Part shown: positions 8,435 through 17,613 of the stretch, in pieces | Position numbering within the stretch: the first letter of the stretch is position 1 | Layout of the letters: each line of letters opens with the position of its first letter | Source: DASQEH01 sp963765725 | GTDB taxonomy: Bacteria; Actinomycetota; Actinomycetes; Propionibacteriales; Nocardioidaceae | NCBI GenBank assembly: GCA_963765725.1 | Contig: CAVXXI010000001.1 | Span: 62,001 to 126,000, forward strand | Direction of reading: 5' to 3' | DNA length: 64,000 nucleotides | Position numbers and translations under genes: made by a program | The notes under the pieces: generated by a model | What the model was told of the DNA's origin: nothing | Database searches by the model: none | Seen by the model: only the letters and a program-made list of their open reading frames with translations

Positions 8435-9274
8435 TCAGGACCCCATGGGGTCCATCACCGGCATTGCGGGGTGGTGCCCCGGAACCGTCAGCGCTGGGAG
8501 CGCGTCCGGTGCCGCAATAACGAGCACACCTAACGCGAGCAGGACGAGAGCGGTGCCGTAGGTTGCGGCTCGACGCCAGCGGAGTGTCTTCTCGGCCGCG
8601 ATGAGGCCGGCGACGACGGCCATCCAGATCGCACTCATGACTCCCAGGGCGAACAGCGACGCCATGAGAGCCCAGCAGCAGCCGACACACCAAGCGCCGT
8701 TCTTCGCTCCCATCTGAAGAGCGCCCTTCCAGCCGCCCCGCCACGAGCCCAGAAGGAGGCCGAGCGGGCTGCGGCACTTGCCAAGGCAGGCGTTCTTGAG
8801 GGGTGTCAACTCGTAGACGGCAGCCGCTATGAGAGTGGCGCCTGCGATCGGGCGTCCTGCCCGACCCCACTCCAGGGCACCGCCTGCTGGCTGGCTCCCG
8901 GCCACCCCGATCATGAACGCGACCACTCCGGCTCCCGCCCAGGTAAGCAGGTAGCCACCGGTGAAGGCCATCGGCGCCAGCCGCGACCTGTTGCTCATGT
9001 GGAAGTACAGCGCGACCGTCGGAGCGACCGAGGGGAACATCATCGCCGCCATCATGACCACCCAGACGCTCAGGAACCAGCCGAACGTCCCCAAGCCGGT
9101 CCAGGGACCGTTGTCCATGCCGCGCATCTGCTCGACAGTCCACCACCAGCCGACGGCGGCGAGGGCGAAGAGGGCGGCGACCAGGCCGAGGTGCGTCCGA
9201 CCCGCCGCGAAGGCAGGACGAAGGCCGGCGTCGCCGACCTGGTCCGCTGACCCGACCTGGGTCAGGCGACCCAC
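8435..9274 (-). CDS. DUF2182 integral membrane protein
   Basis: The protein has 279 residues with about seven hydrophobic helices. The DUF2182 hallmarks are present: WVVMMAAMMFPSVAPTV, then PLKNACLGKCRSP with its conserved Cys pair, and NGAWCVGCCWALM. The family is annotated as predicted metal-binding membrane proteins without a proven function. Its start overlaps the end of the DUF1326 gene by 13 bp, and the two families are frequent partners, so one complex or pathway is likely. The His/Met-containing C-terminus (GHHPAMPVMDPMG) could bind metal, but this is not established. Confidence 0.88.
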   Translation of the reverse strand: MGRLTQVGSADQVGDAGLRPAFAAGRTHLGLVAALFALAAVGWWWTVEQMRGMDNGPWTGLGTFGWFLSVWVVMMAAMMFPSVAPTVALYFHMSNRSRLAPMAFTGGYLLTWAGAGVVAFMIGVAGSQPAGGALEWGRAGRPIAGATLIAAAVYELTPLKNACLGKCRSPLGLLLGSWRGGWKGALQMGAKNGAWCVGCCWALMASLFALGVMSAIWMAVVAGLIAAEKTLRWRRAATYGTALVLLALGVLVIAAPDALPALTVPGHHPAMPVMDPMGS

Positions 9275-9864
9275 GAGAAGTCCGACTTCGACAGCCCGGT
9301 CTTCCCCTCGTACTCGATGCCGAACGCGTTGATCCGGGAACGCTTCGCCTCTGCCATCGTCAAATCGGAGCCCGCCGGGTGGAACATTCCGGCGAACCGC
9401 ACCGGCTCACCTGTGTCCACCCCGAACGGAACGATGTCCTCGATCTCGAAGTCGATCACGTCATCGATGCGGACGCGGTGTCGAAGCCCGTCGTCCTCCA
9501 CCTCGATCGCGGCACGTTGAACGCCGAGCATCTCGCCGATCAGCGGAGCGAGCCCGCCCATCGGGCCGCCTAACTGGCCGCTGAACACCTGGAGGAGCTT
9601 GTCGAACTGCGCCTCGGAGGCGGCGTCGTCGATGAACACCCCCACCCTCCAGTTACCGTCGGTCATCACTTTCGGCGTGTCGGCTATGAGCGCGACCTTG
9701 CGTCCCGAGACGTCGGTGTCCTCGACGGCTCCGTTCAAAATGTTGAACACGAGGGTCACGCGACAGAAGTCGTACGTGGCCCCATGCGAGAAGGACAGGT
9801 TGCACGGGCACATCAACTCGCACGAACAGGTCTCGACGTAGCTACCACTCAGGTTCCAGGCCAT
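9262..9864 (-). CDS. DUF1326 domain protein
   Basis: The protein has 200 residues from ATG 9864, behind GAGGACC. It opens with the DUF1326 signature MAWNLSGSYVETCSCELMCP, a CxC...CxC cluster of four cysteines that looks like a metal or redox centre. The rest is a beta-rich soluble domain without a signal peptide. The frame continues upstream to 10050 only by chance overlap with the histidine kinase region. It is the first gene of a two-gene unit with DUF2182, which it overlaps. Biochemical function is unknown. Confidence 0.88.
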   Translation of the reverse strand: MAWNLSGSYVETCSCELMCPCNLSFSHGATYDFCRVTLVFNILNGAVEDTDVSGRKVALIADTPKVMTDGNWRVGVFIDDAASEAQFDKLLQVFSGQLGGPMGGLAPLIGEMLGVQRAAIEVEDDGLRHRVRIDDVIDFEIEDIVPFGVDTGEPVRFAGMFHPAGSDLTMAEAKRSRINAFGIEYEGKTGLSKSDFSWVA

Positions 9865-10006
9865 CGGTCCTCCTCGCGCCGGATGCCAAGTGTCCCGCCA
9901 CCCGTGGGAATCGTCAACGCCAACGGACGATCGTTGGGCCAGCTGGCATAAGCGGTCCGGAACCTCCCTTCCGGAAACCGTCGATGTGCCTGGCGTGAAG
10001 CGGCCT

Positions 10007-11146
10007 CTAGCTCTTGTGCGCCGGTTCCGTCGGTGGCGAAGGCAGTTCAACAGTGGCGGTCAGCCCCCCAGCGCCGCGGGCCTTCAAAGTAAGGGTTCCG
10101 CCGTGTGCCCTCGCGATGCTGTTGACGATGGCGAGGCCGAGACCGACACCTGCGTGGTCGGTGCGGATCCGCTGGGTGCCGCGCTGAAACGGCTCGGTGA
10201 GGGTCGAGACCAGCTGAGGACTGAGCTTCTCGCCGGTGTTCTCGACGCGGAGCATGCCGACGTTGCGCTGAACGCCGGTCGCGACCCACACCATGCCGTG
10301 TTCGGTCACGTTGTGGACGATCGCGTTGTGCAGGAGGTTCGTCGTCATCTGCAGCAGGAGCGGGTGCGAGCCGATTGCGGGAGTCAAGCAGCCGGCAGTC
10401 TCAATGGTCACGCTGAGTCTGTCTGCGAGGGGGAGGAGTGTCTCGATGGCTTCTTCAGCGAGCAGGGACAGGTCGAGGTGTTCTCGGGTGAAGGACCCCT
10501 GGTCGGCGCGGCCGAGCAGGAGCAGCGCCTCCGTAAGGTCGATCGCCCGGGTGTTGACGAAGTAGAGGCGCTCGAGGAGCTCTCCGGTGTCGCGGCCCGG
10601 ATCGTTGCGGGCGACGTCGAGAAGTGTCTGCGTGATCGCCAGCGGGGTGCGCAACTCGTGGGAGGCGTTGGCGGCGAATCTCTGCTGCTCGGCGGAGTGT
10701 GCTTCCAGCTGCGCGAGCATGGTGTCGAAGGCGTCAGCGAGTTCGCGGAACTCATCTCTGCGGCCCGGTAGCTGAATTCGGTGGGAGAGCGATCCGCTTC
10801 CAGCCGTGCGCGTGGCGTCGGCGATGCGGCGCAAGGGCGCCAGCATCTTCCCGGCGAGAATCCACCCCCCCACAACGCCGAGCACCAGTAGGAACCCGAG
10901 CACGATCGCCGCCTTGGGCGCGAAAGCACGCCAGAGGTCGGCCCTGCCGGGAATGAACAGACGTGGAGGGGGTCCGATTGCGTTGCCTGGAGCGCGACGC
11001 GCGCCCACATAAGTGGCCTGGTCCGGCACGTACCGCAGAAGGAACACCCACACGACCGCGATGAGCAAGGCCCCGGCGACCATGAGGAAGCAGGCGTAGC
11101 TGACGGTCAGCTTGAGGCGGACGCTCATACCCGGGGCTCTGTCCAT
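10007..11146 (-). CDS. Two-component sensor histidine kinase
   Basis: The protein has 379 residues: membrane helix (about 12-38), a short extracytoplasmic loop rich in Pro/Arg, a second helix (about 78-98), a HAMP domain, then HisKA with NASHELRTPLA (His163) and HATPase with NLLHNAIVH (N-box) and GVGLGLAIV. It is a class I membrane kinase that would phosphorylate the adjacent response regulator at 11158-11830, whose stop lies 11 bp upstream. ATG 11146 has GGAGC 11 bp before it; ATG 11128 is an alternative. The pair is divergent from a VanY-type carboxypeptidase, suggesting cell-wall sensing, but the loop gives no ligand clue. Confidence 0.9.
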   Translation of the reverse strand: MDRAPGMSVRLKLTVSYACFLMVAGALLIAVVWVFLLRYVPDQATYVGARRAPGNAIGPPPRLFIPGRADLWRAFAPKAAIVLGFLLVLGVVGGWILAGKMLAPLRRIADATRTAGSGSLSHRIQLPGRRDEFRELADAFDTMLAQLEAHSAEQQRFAANASHELRTPLAITQTLLDVARNDPGRDTGELLERLYFVNTRAIDLTEALLLLGRADQGSFTREHLDLSLLAEEAIETLLPLADRLSVTIETAGCLTPAIGSHPLLLQMTTNLLHNAIVHNVTEHGMVWVATGVQRNVGMLRVENTGEKLSPQLVSTLTEPFQRGTQRIRTDHAGVGLGLAIVNSIARAHGGTLTLKARGAGGLTATVELPSPPTEPAHKS

Positions 11147-11157
11147 GGTCTGCTACG

Positions 11158-11830
11158 TCAGCTCCGGCCCAGGTCGTCGATGCGGTAGCCGACTCCAGCA
11201 ACGGTCGCGATGATCCAGGGTGCTCCGAGCCGCTTGCGCAGTGCCGACACCGTGATGCGCACGGCGTTGGTGAACGGGTCGGCATTCTCGTCCCACGCCC
11301 GTTCGAGAAGCTCTTCGGCGCTGACGACACCGCCTTCGGCAGCGACGAGCACTTCGAGCACCGCGAACTGTTTACGCGTGAGAGCGATGTAACGGCCTTC
11401 GCGGTAGACCTCGCGCCGGAAGGGGTCCAGCCGCAGGCCGGCCATCTCACGTACAGGCGGCCGGTTGTGGGCGCGCCGGCGGTCCAGTGCTCGGAGGCGG
11501 AGCACGAGTTCGCGCAGTTGGAAAGGCTTGGTGAGGTAGTCGTCGGCCCCGAGCTCGAACCCGGTGGCCTTGTCGCCGATCCGGTCGGCGGCGGTGAGCA
11601 TGAGGATCGGCATGCCGCTGCCCGGAGGCCACGATGCCTCTCGCGATCTCGTCGCCCGACGTCCCGGGGAGGTCGCGGTCGAGCACTGCGATGTCGTAGG
11701 CGTTGACGCTCAGCAACTCCACCGCCGTGTCACCGTCACCGGCGATGTCGGCGGCGATCGCTTCCAGGCGTAGGCCATCGCGGATGGCTTCTGCCATGTA
11801 GGGCTCGTCCTCGACGACCAACACGCGCAT
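11158..11830 (-). pseudogene. OmpR-type response regulator, frameshifted
   Basis: Two overlapping frames together make one full regulator. The first, from ATG 11830, reads MRVLVVEDEPYMAEAIRD with phosphoacceptor Asp51 in VLDRDLPG and runs to IVASG. The second reads PILMLTAADRIGDK, the conserved Lys in LTKPF, and a winged-helix DNA-binding domain ending GVGYRID. The shift lies at the CCC run 11621-11623: dropping one base joins the parts as ASGSGMPILMLT. Either the assembly has one extra base or the gene is recently inactivated. Everything else in the protein is intact. It should control the divergent vanY-like gene and its own operon. Confidence 0.85.
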
Positions 11831-11920
11831 ATGAAGTCGATGGTACGAGCCGGCGCATATCGTCGGCGTATCCAGAACCGCAGACATGCCGGCAACATCT
11901 CATTGCCTTGACTGGCAGGC

Positions 11921-12610
11921 ATGACCAACAGCCGACCAGCACGGAAATCGTGGCGGCGAGCTCGATCGACCCTCACCGCTCTCCTGGTCGCCGCCGCGAC
12001 CCTCATAGCTGTCTGCGGTTGCCGCCCCATGACGGGCTCGTCGTCGCGAGCAATACCCAGCGCCACGCCGTCCGCGCACACATCTCAGCAGTTCCTCCGC
12101 GGCGACATCCCGCGCGAACCTGGTCGACTCCCGGGCGGCGGTCGGCTTGGGCTGAGCGTCGCTGACGGTGTGATCCCGAATGGAGTCACGGTCTTCGACG
12201 ACACCTATCCGGGTGTGACCAGGCTCGACCCAGCCCTCCTCGCCGCACTCCGCAGGGCCGCAACGGCTGCGAGAGACGACGACGGTGTGGTGTTGTACGT
12301 CAACAGCGGGTGGCGGTCAGCGGCATATCAGGAGCAGCTGCTCGATCAGGCCGTCTCCAAGTACGGCTCGAGATCAGAAGCCGCGCGTTGGGTGTCGACT
12401 CCTGGCACGTCGGCTCACGTGTCGGGGGACGCGGTCGATATCGGGCCCTCCGATGCCACGGCGTGGTTGTCTCAGCACGGTGCCGAATACGGGCTATGCC
12501 AGATCTACGGCAACGAGCCTTGGCATTACGAGCTACGCACCGACGCCGCCCAGCACGGTTGCCCTCCGATGTACGCCGACCCCACGCACGATCCGAGAAT
12601 GCAGCGGTGA
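11921..12610 (+). CDS. VanY-type D-alanyl-D-alanine carboxypeptidase (M15B), exported
   Basis: The protein has 229 residues with a twin-Arg-containing basic N-terminus, a hydrophobic signal segment (about 17-31) and Cys34 in VCGC as a possible lipidation site. The peptidase domain shows STPGTSAHVSGDAVDI (His166, Asp173) and EPWHYE (Glu199, His202), the zinc and catalytic residues of the M15B family, which trims the terminal D-Ala of peptidoglycan stem peptides. It is divergent, with a 90-bp gap, from the response regulator/kinase pair, the layout of VanRS-like control of a carboxypeptidase. A role in wall remodelling is well supported; glycopeptide resistance is not shown. Confidence 0.88.
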   Translation: MTNSRPARKSWRRARSTLTALLVAAATLIAVCGCRPMTGSSSRAIPSATPSAHTSQQFLRGDIPREPGRLPGGGRLGLSVADGVIPNGVTVFDDTYPGVTRLDPALLAALRRAATAARDDDGVVLYVNSGWRSAAYQEQLLDQAVSKYGSRSEAARWVSTPGTSAHVSGDAVDIGPSDATAWLSQHGAEYGLCQIYGNEPWHYELRTDAAQHGCPPMYADPTHDPRMQR

Positions 12611-12679
12611 CCCGCACGATCGGCACGTCGCGACGCAGTGACACGACGACCACGCGCAGCAGACAGCGGGCGAGAGCCT

Positions 12680-15600
12680 TCACCTCATCGAGGAGCCGCT
12701 GCCCAGACTGTCGTGGCCCAAGGACCGGTCGGCCGTCATCGATTGGATCTCGTCTTCTGTCAGCGGATGCGCGAACAGGAACCCCTGCCCGAAATCGCAG
12801 CCGATCTCGCGCAGGGCGTCCCACTGCTGCACGTGCTCGATCCCTTCGGCGACGGTCTGCAGCCGCAGAGTGTGGCCCAACTGGACGATCGCCCGGACGA
12901 AGGCATACGTGTCGTCCGACCGCCCGCCGAGGTCGTCGACGAAGGACTTGTCGATCTTCAGAGCGTCCACCGGGAAGCGGCGCAGGTAGCTCAGCGACGA
13001 ATAGCCGGTCCCGAAGTCGTCGATGGAGATCTGGACCCCCAGATCCTTCAGTGCACGCAGCCGGTCGAGCGACTCGACGGTGTCGCTCATCAGCACCGAC
13101 TCGGTGATCTCCAGCATCAACCTGTCCGGCTCCAGCCCGCTGCGCTGGAGGGCACCGCGTACATCGTCGACCACGGCCGTGGTCTGCAACTGCCGTCCGG
13201 AGAGGTTGACGCTCATCTTCGGGACCGCGACACCGTCGACCTGCCACGCCACGGCCTGCAGACAGGCTGCGTCCAAAACCCAGCGCCCGATCGGCTCGAT
13301 CAGCCCGGTCTCCTCGGCAAGAGGGATGAAGAGCCCAGGAAGCATGAGTCCGCGGGTCGGATGCTCCCAACGCACCAGCGCCTCCACCCCGGCGATGTTC
13401 CCGGAGGCGAGGTCCATGATGGGCTGGTAGCGCAAGGTGAGCTCGTCGCGCTGCAGGGCCAGCTGCAGCTCTATCCCGAGCTCCAGGCGCTCGACCACGC
13501 TGTCGTGCATGTGGGCCTGGAAGAGCAGGTAGCGGTTCTTGCCGGCGGCCTTGGCGGCATACATCGCGGTGTCTGCCTGCCTCAGCAGCGCATCGGCGTC
13601 GTCGCCGCTGTCACCCATGACGATTCCGATACTCGCCGAGACCGCCACCTCTCGCTTCTCGATGATCACCGACTCGTCGAGAGCCTTGAGCACCCTGGCG
13701 GCTGCCGCGACGGCGGCGGTCTGGGAGGTCTCGTCGATGAGGATGGCGAACTCGTCACCTCCCAGTCGGGCTACGGTGTCGCCGGGCCGTACGCACAGCT
13801 GCAGCCTCTCCCCGACCGCCAGCAGGAGGAGATCACCGGCAGCGTGGCCGAGGGAGTCGTTCACCGTCTTGAAGCCGTCGAGGTCGAGGAAGAGCACTGC
13901 GATGCCCGTCGGGTGCCGTCCCGCCGCGATGACCGCGTGCTGCACCCGGTCGCGGAACAGGGCGCGGTTCGCCAGACCGGTCAACCCGTCGTGGAAGGCC
14001 TGCTTGGTGAGCTGACGCTCGAGCTCCTTGCGCTCCGAGATGTCGCGGACGATGACCGATGCACCGATGAGGTCGCCCGTGGTGTCGAGCGTGGGTGACA
14101 CCGTGAGCCCGATGGCGATCCCGTACCCGTCTCGGTGTCGGCCGACGGTCTCGAAGTCGTCGATAGGGCTGCCCGCGGCGATCCGGGCCAGCAGGTCGTC
14201 GTGTTCGTCGAGCAGCTCGGAGGGTGCGAGAAGGTCGAGTCCCTGACCCAGCATGTTGGCAGCGGGATAGCCGAAGACGCGCTCGGCGCCGGCGTTCCAC
14301 GAGAAGACGACCCCGTCCAGACCGACACCGATGATGGCGTCACGCGACGACTCCACGATGGCCGCCAGGCGTATACCCATCGACGCCGCCTGGCGCTGTT
14401 CGGTCACGTCCTGGACCGAGACGAACATCGTGGTCACGTGCTCGACCTCCTCGCCTACGGCCTGTCCACGTGCCTCGACGAACCGCTCGACCCCGTTGGG
14501 CCGCACGATCCGGTACTCCTCGTGGAAGCCGGCTCCGCTCGGGGCGGTCGCCTCGATGCTGCTGAGGACCCGCTGCCGGTCGTCGGGATGCGTGAGCAGG
14601 TTCAGCTGCTCGAAGGTGGTGTCATGGCCCAGGCTGGTGCCGAGGATGCGGTGCAGTTCGTCCGACCACTCCATCCGGTTCGACGGCGGCCGCCAGCTCC
14701 AGCTCCCGAGGCGTCCGATCCGCTGGGCCTGCTGAAGGTGTCGGTGGGTTGTGTGCAGGTTCTCCCGAGCTCCGTCGAGGGCAACCGCCGTGCGTGCCAC
14801 CTCGTCCTGCATCGTGTTGAAGCTGGAGGCCATGGCGCCCAGCTCGTCGGAGGTGTGCACGGCGATATGCGCCACGTCGACACGGGCGCGTGCTGACGCC
14901 AGGTCGCCGGCCGCAAGACTCTCCATCGCCTTCGTCAGGTCGAACAGCGTCCCTGTGGCCAGTCGGCGTGCCGCGGCCGCTACCTGTGCCGCCGCCTCGG
15001 CGATCATGCCGGGCAGAACCAGCCCGACGGAGATGGTGACCAGGGCGACGGCAACGAAAATGTCGGCGAGGGCCGACTTGAGCTGTGGCTCGACCCCGCC
15101 GAGGCTGTTGACGGCGATGAGGTATCCGGCGCTGTCCAGCAGCATCACGAGAAGCATCGCTCCCGTGAGTTTGACGTGCAGAGACCATCGCGGCCCGCGG
15201 TCGCCGCTGCCACGTTGGTCCTGATGGACACGCCACGCGTACAGCGCCGCCCCCGAGTATGCGAGGGTGACGCCGAAGACGACCGTCGGCAGCCCGAACT
15301 GCTCGAACCCGAAGACCGCACTGACGGCCCACACGCTCGCCGCGACCAGACCGGCGGCGATGGCGCCCCGAGGGGCCCGGTACGGCCGGTGGAGCTCCGG
15401 TGAGTGCCGGCGCAGCAGCCAGACCGCAACGCTGGGCAGCGAGATGCCGATCAGGTACGTCAGGTTCGCGGCCGCGATCATCCAGACCGGATCGCCGATG
15501 AGCAGGAAGACGATCGACATGCCGGCCGTGAGACAGGTCGCGAACCACGGCACGTCCCGCTTGGAACGGACGGCGAACAGTCGTGGCAGGAGCCCGTCCT

Positions 15601-16591
15601 CTGCGAGTTGCGCCAACGTCCGGGACGCGCCGGCCAGTGGTTGCAGGGTGCCGTGGAACATGTTGAGCACGATGAGCCACACGGCCGCGCCCCTGGCGGC
15701 TCCTCCGAAGATCGGAGCGAACGTGGGGCCGAGGGACTGGGCGATGTCGCCCTCCAGCCCTCGGGGTCCGATGACACCCAGCCAGACGACCGGTACCAGG
15801 ACGAAGAAGAGGACCGCCATGGCCGCACTCGCATAGAACGCGCGAGGCACGTTGCGGTTGGGGTCGATGGTCTCGCCCACGTGGCAGCCGGCCGCTTCGA
15901 AGGCAGGCGCGGCGAACCCGATCAGATACAGCCCTGCCATCGCGCTCGTCACCGACCCGAACAACCCCTTGAACGGTGTGAGCAGGGAGTAGTCCGTGGC
16001 CTGGTGCCAGTCGACCTGGCCCGACACGACGGGGATGACCACCGAGAGGAAGGCCAGGACGGCTGCGCCACTGGCTATCCATACCGCCACCGTGGCAACG
16101 GTTCGGACCCCCCGGAACGTGACAACGGTGAAGACCAGCAGGATCGTGATCGCGAGCACCGTCACCGGGATGTGCGGCAGGTACCACTCGTGCAGCGCGG
16201 CGGCAGACAGCAGCGAGGTGAGTCCGCACGTCGGGACCCATCCCCACCAGTAGCACGTGCCGGCGAGGTTGGCGAGGACACCGCTGTACGGGCGGAAGGC
16301 CTCGCCGCAGACGGCTGCTACGCCGCCGACCCGGTTCGGCCACATCAAGAGCAGTTCCATCCACCCCGGCATGGCGGCCAGGGCGAGCAGCAACCCGATC
16401 ACCAGGAGAGGGATGGCCGCCGTTCCCTGCGCGACCAGAAGCACTCCGAGAAGGAAGAGGCTCTGGTTGCTCCCACCCATCGCGAGCGCCGCCGTGCGGA
16501 CCCAGCCCAGGCGCCGCGGGTGCGGAAGCGGCGAACCTACCTGGACGCTACTCAACGTAGTTCTATCCCTACGCTGAGTCATATAGCCCAT
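12680..16591 (-). CDS. APC transporter-like/HAMP/PAS/PAS/GGDEF/EAL fusion protein
   Basis: The protein has 1303 residues in one uninterrupted frame. Residues 30-455 form a 12-helix APC amino-acid-permease-like domain (GFAAPAFEAAGCHVGETIDP, FHGTLQPLAGASRTLAQLAEDG and HRPYRAPRG are typical). Residues 470-530 add two helices, followed by HAMP (about 530-600), a coiled coil, PAS1 (about 625-735), PAS2 (about 740-855), GGDEF (860-1030) and EAL (1035-1290). The GGDEF motif (944-948) is intact, with the RxxD inhibitory site (R935-D938) five residues upstream. EAL is intact (E1070-A-L) with DDFGTGYSS at 1191-1199. Both synthesis and hydrolysis of cyclic di-GMP are therefore possible. The natural reading is that solute binding or transport tunes c-di-GMP. 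Start ATG 16591 or 16582. Confidence 0.93.
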   Translation of the reverse strand: MGYMTQRRDRTTLSSVQVGSPLPHPRRLGWVRTAALAMGGSNQSLFLLGVLLVAQGTAAIPLLVIGLLLALAAMPGWMELLLMWPNRVGGVAAVCGEAFRPYSGVLANLAGTCYWWGWVPTCGLTSLLSAAALHEWYLPHIPVTVLAITILLVFTVVTFRGVRTVATVAVWIASGAAVLAFLSVVIPVVSGQVDWHQATDYSLLTPFKGLFGSVTSAMAGLYLIGFAAPAFEAAGCHVGETIDPNRNVPRAFYASAAMAVLFFVLVPVVWLGVIGPRGLEGDIAQSLGPTFAPIFGGAARGAAVWLIVLNMFHGTLQPLAGASRTLAQLAEDGLLPRLFAVRSKRDVPWFATCLTAGMSIVFLLIGDPVWMIAAANLTYLIGISLPSVAVWLLRRHSPELHRPYRAPRGAIAAGLVAASVWAVSAVFGFEQFGLPTVVFGVTLAYSGAALYAWRVHQDQRGSGDRGPRWSLHVKLTGAMLLVMLLDSAGYLIAVNSLGGVEPQLKSALADIFVAVALVTISVGLVLPGMIAEAAAQVAAAARRLATGTLFDLTKAMESLAAGDLASARARVDVAHIAVHTSDELGAMASSFNTMQDEVARTAVALDGARENLHTTHRHLQQAQRIGRLGSWSWRPPSNRMEWSDELHRILGTSLGHDTTFEQLNLLTHPDDRQRVLSSIEATAPSGAGFHEEYRIVRPNGVERFVEARGQAVGEEVEHVTTMFVSVQDVTEQRQAASMGIRLAAIVESSRDAIIGVGLDGVVFSWNAGAERVFGYPAANMLGQGLDLLAPSELLDEHDDLLARIAAGSPIDDFETVGRHRDGYGIAIGLTVSPTLDTTGDLIGASVIVRDISERKELERQLTKQAFHDGLTGLANRALFRDRVQHAVIAAGRHPTGIAVLFLDLDGFKTVNDSLGHAAGDLLLLAVGERLQLCVRPGDTVARLGGDEFAILIDETSQTAAVAAAARVLKALDESVIIEKREVAVSASIGIVMGDSGDDADALLRQADTAMYAAKAAGKNRYLLFQAHMHDSVVERLELGIELQLALQRDELTLRYQPIMDLASGNIAGVEALVRWEHPTRGLMLPGLFIPLAEETGLIEPIGRWVLDAACLQAVAWQVDGVAVPKMSVNLSGRQLQTTAVVDDVRGALQRSGLEPDRLMLEITESVLMSDTVESLDRLRALKDLGVQISIDDFGTGYSSLSYLRRFPVDALKIDKSFVDDLGGRSDDTYAFVRAIVQLGHTLRLQTVAEGIEHVQQWDALREIGCDFGQGFLFAHPLTEDEIQSMTADRSLGHDSLGSGSSMR

Positions 16592-16634
16592 TCTGCCCTG
16601 CTCCGGCCCTTTTCGTTGCCGTGCGCCGAAGCCC

Positions 16635-17004
16635 GTGCCGTTCTTCGGCCACTTCCTCCTTGCGGCGTTGGGGCTCCTCGTGTGGGTCGTCTACGTGATC
16701 AACGACAGCCAAGGCTCGCCTTGGTCGCTTTCGTCGACCTGTTCGTGGTCGCCGGACTGGGTGAGACACTCGTGTACCGGTGGTTCAAGGACCGGCAACC
16801 CTGGTGACGCCGGGCAGACCGGCTCCTCCGGGGTTCGCCCCGGGGCCGGCGGTTCGAGGGGGTGCGGGGGGCGCCGTGAGCACTCGCTCCACCCTGCTTG
16901 CCGAGCAACGTATTCCGCAGGCGGTCGTGGTCACCCACGGTGTGTTCGCTGTCGCTACCGTGGTCCTGGTCCTGCTCGCCGCCCTCAACGTGGGCGGCAG
17001 CTGA
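16635..17004 (+). pseudogene. Small three-helix membrane protein, broken by two frameshifts
   Basis: Three successive frames carry pieces that together resemble a small actinobacterial membrane protein. From GTG 16635: PFFGHFLLAALGLLVWVVYV (helix 1). In a second frame to the stop at 16807: VAFVDLFVVAGLGETLVYRW (helix 2) and a basic loop. In a third frame to TGA 17004: EQRIPQAVVVTHGVFAVATV (helix 3), ending NVGGS. One missing base near 16712 (for example in the CC of AGCCAAGG) and another near 16790 would restore a protein of about 123 residues. The function of such proteins is unknown. It is divergent from the transporter-GGDEF-EAL gene. Confidence 0.55.
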
Positions 17005-17066
17005 CGCTCGTCCGCGGCGGAGCCGAAGACGAGCACTCTTTCGACCGCCGTGAAAGGAGGCCGGCC

Positions 17067-17537
17067 ATGGACGTGAGACCTCCGGTTCCGCCGTTCGATC
17101 GCGACGCTGCCATCGAGAAGGTGCGCCGCGCGGAGGACGGCTGGAACGGTCGCAACCCGCAACAGGTGGCGCTCGCGTACAGTCCCGACAGCAGGTGGCG
17201 CAACCGCTCCGAGTTCTTCGAGGGGCGTGCGGCGATCATCGACTTCTTGAGCCGGAAGTGGCTCAAAGAGCTCGACTATCGGCTGATCAAGGAGCTGTGG
17301 GCGTTCGACAGCGATCGCATCGCCGTCCGGTTCGCGTACGAGTGGCACGACGACGAAGGCTCGTGGTTCCGGTCGTACGGCAATGAGAACTGGCTGTTCG
17401 ACGAGAACGGACTGATGTCCAGACGCCATGCGAGCATCAATGACGTAGCCATCGACGAGACTGCCCGGAAGTTCCGATGGGACCTCGCAGGGCCGCGACC
17501 TGCGGACCACCCCGGACTCACTGACCTGGACCTGTGA
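17067..17537 (+). CDS. DUF1348 / NTF2-like family protein
   Basis: The protein has 156 residues from ATG 17067, behind a near-perfect AAAGGAGG. It is an NTF2-fold protein of the DUF1348 group: FDRDAAIEKVRRAEDGWNGR, then ALAYSPDSRWRNRSEFFEGR, FLSRKWLKELDYRLIKELW and RFAYEWHDDEGSWFRSYGNE. The family is small and soluble, with no agreed reaction; the cone-shaped fold usually binds a small hydrophobic ligand. It is followed by a strong hairpin shared with the convergent gene at 17614. Confidence 0.9.
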   Translation: MDVRPPVPPFDRDAAIEKVRRAEDGWNGRNPQQVALAYSPDSRWRNRSEFFEGRAAIIDFLSRKWLKELDYRLIKELWAFDSDRIAVRFAYEWHDDEGSWFRSYGNENWLFDENGLMSRRHASINDVAIDETARKFRWDLAGPRPADHPGLTDLDL

Positions 17538-17549
17538 CGACGCCGCGGC

Positions 17550-17589
17550 CGGGCCGTCGCGACGCTCCGTGGTCCGCGACCAGGGCCCG
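17550..17589. terminator. Probable bidirectional terminator
   Basis: A long GC hairpin lies between the convergent DUF1348 and 17614 genes: arms CGGGCC-GTCGCG (17550-17561) and CGCGAC-CAG-GGCCCG (17575-17589), a 12-bp stem with a 3-nt bulge and a 13-nt loop. There is no U-tract, as is common in high-GC actinobacteria. Confidence 0.6.
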
Positions 17590-17613
17590 GGCGGCCTTCC
17601 CAGACGCCCTGTC

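Noticed and set aside
15404..16807. Long plus-strand frame opposite the transporter-GGDEF-EAL gene
   Set aside because: Composition is Arg/Glu/Gln-rich shadow sequence; only its last 35 codons look real, and those belong to the broken small membrane protein.
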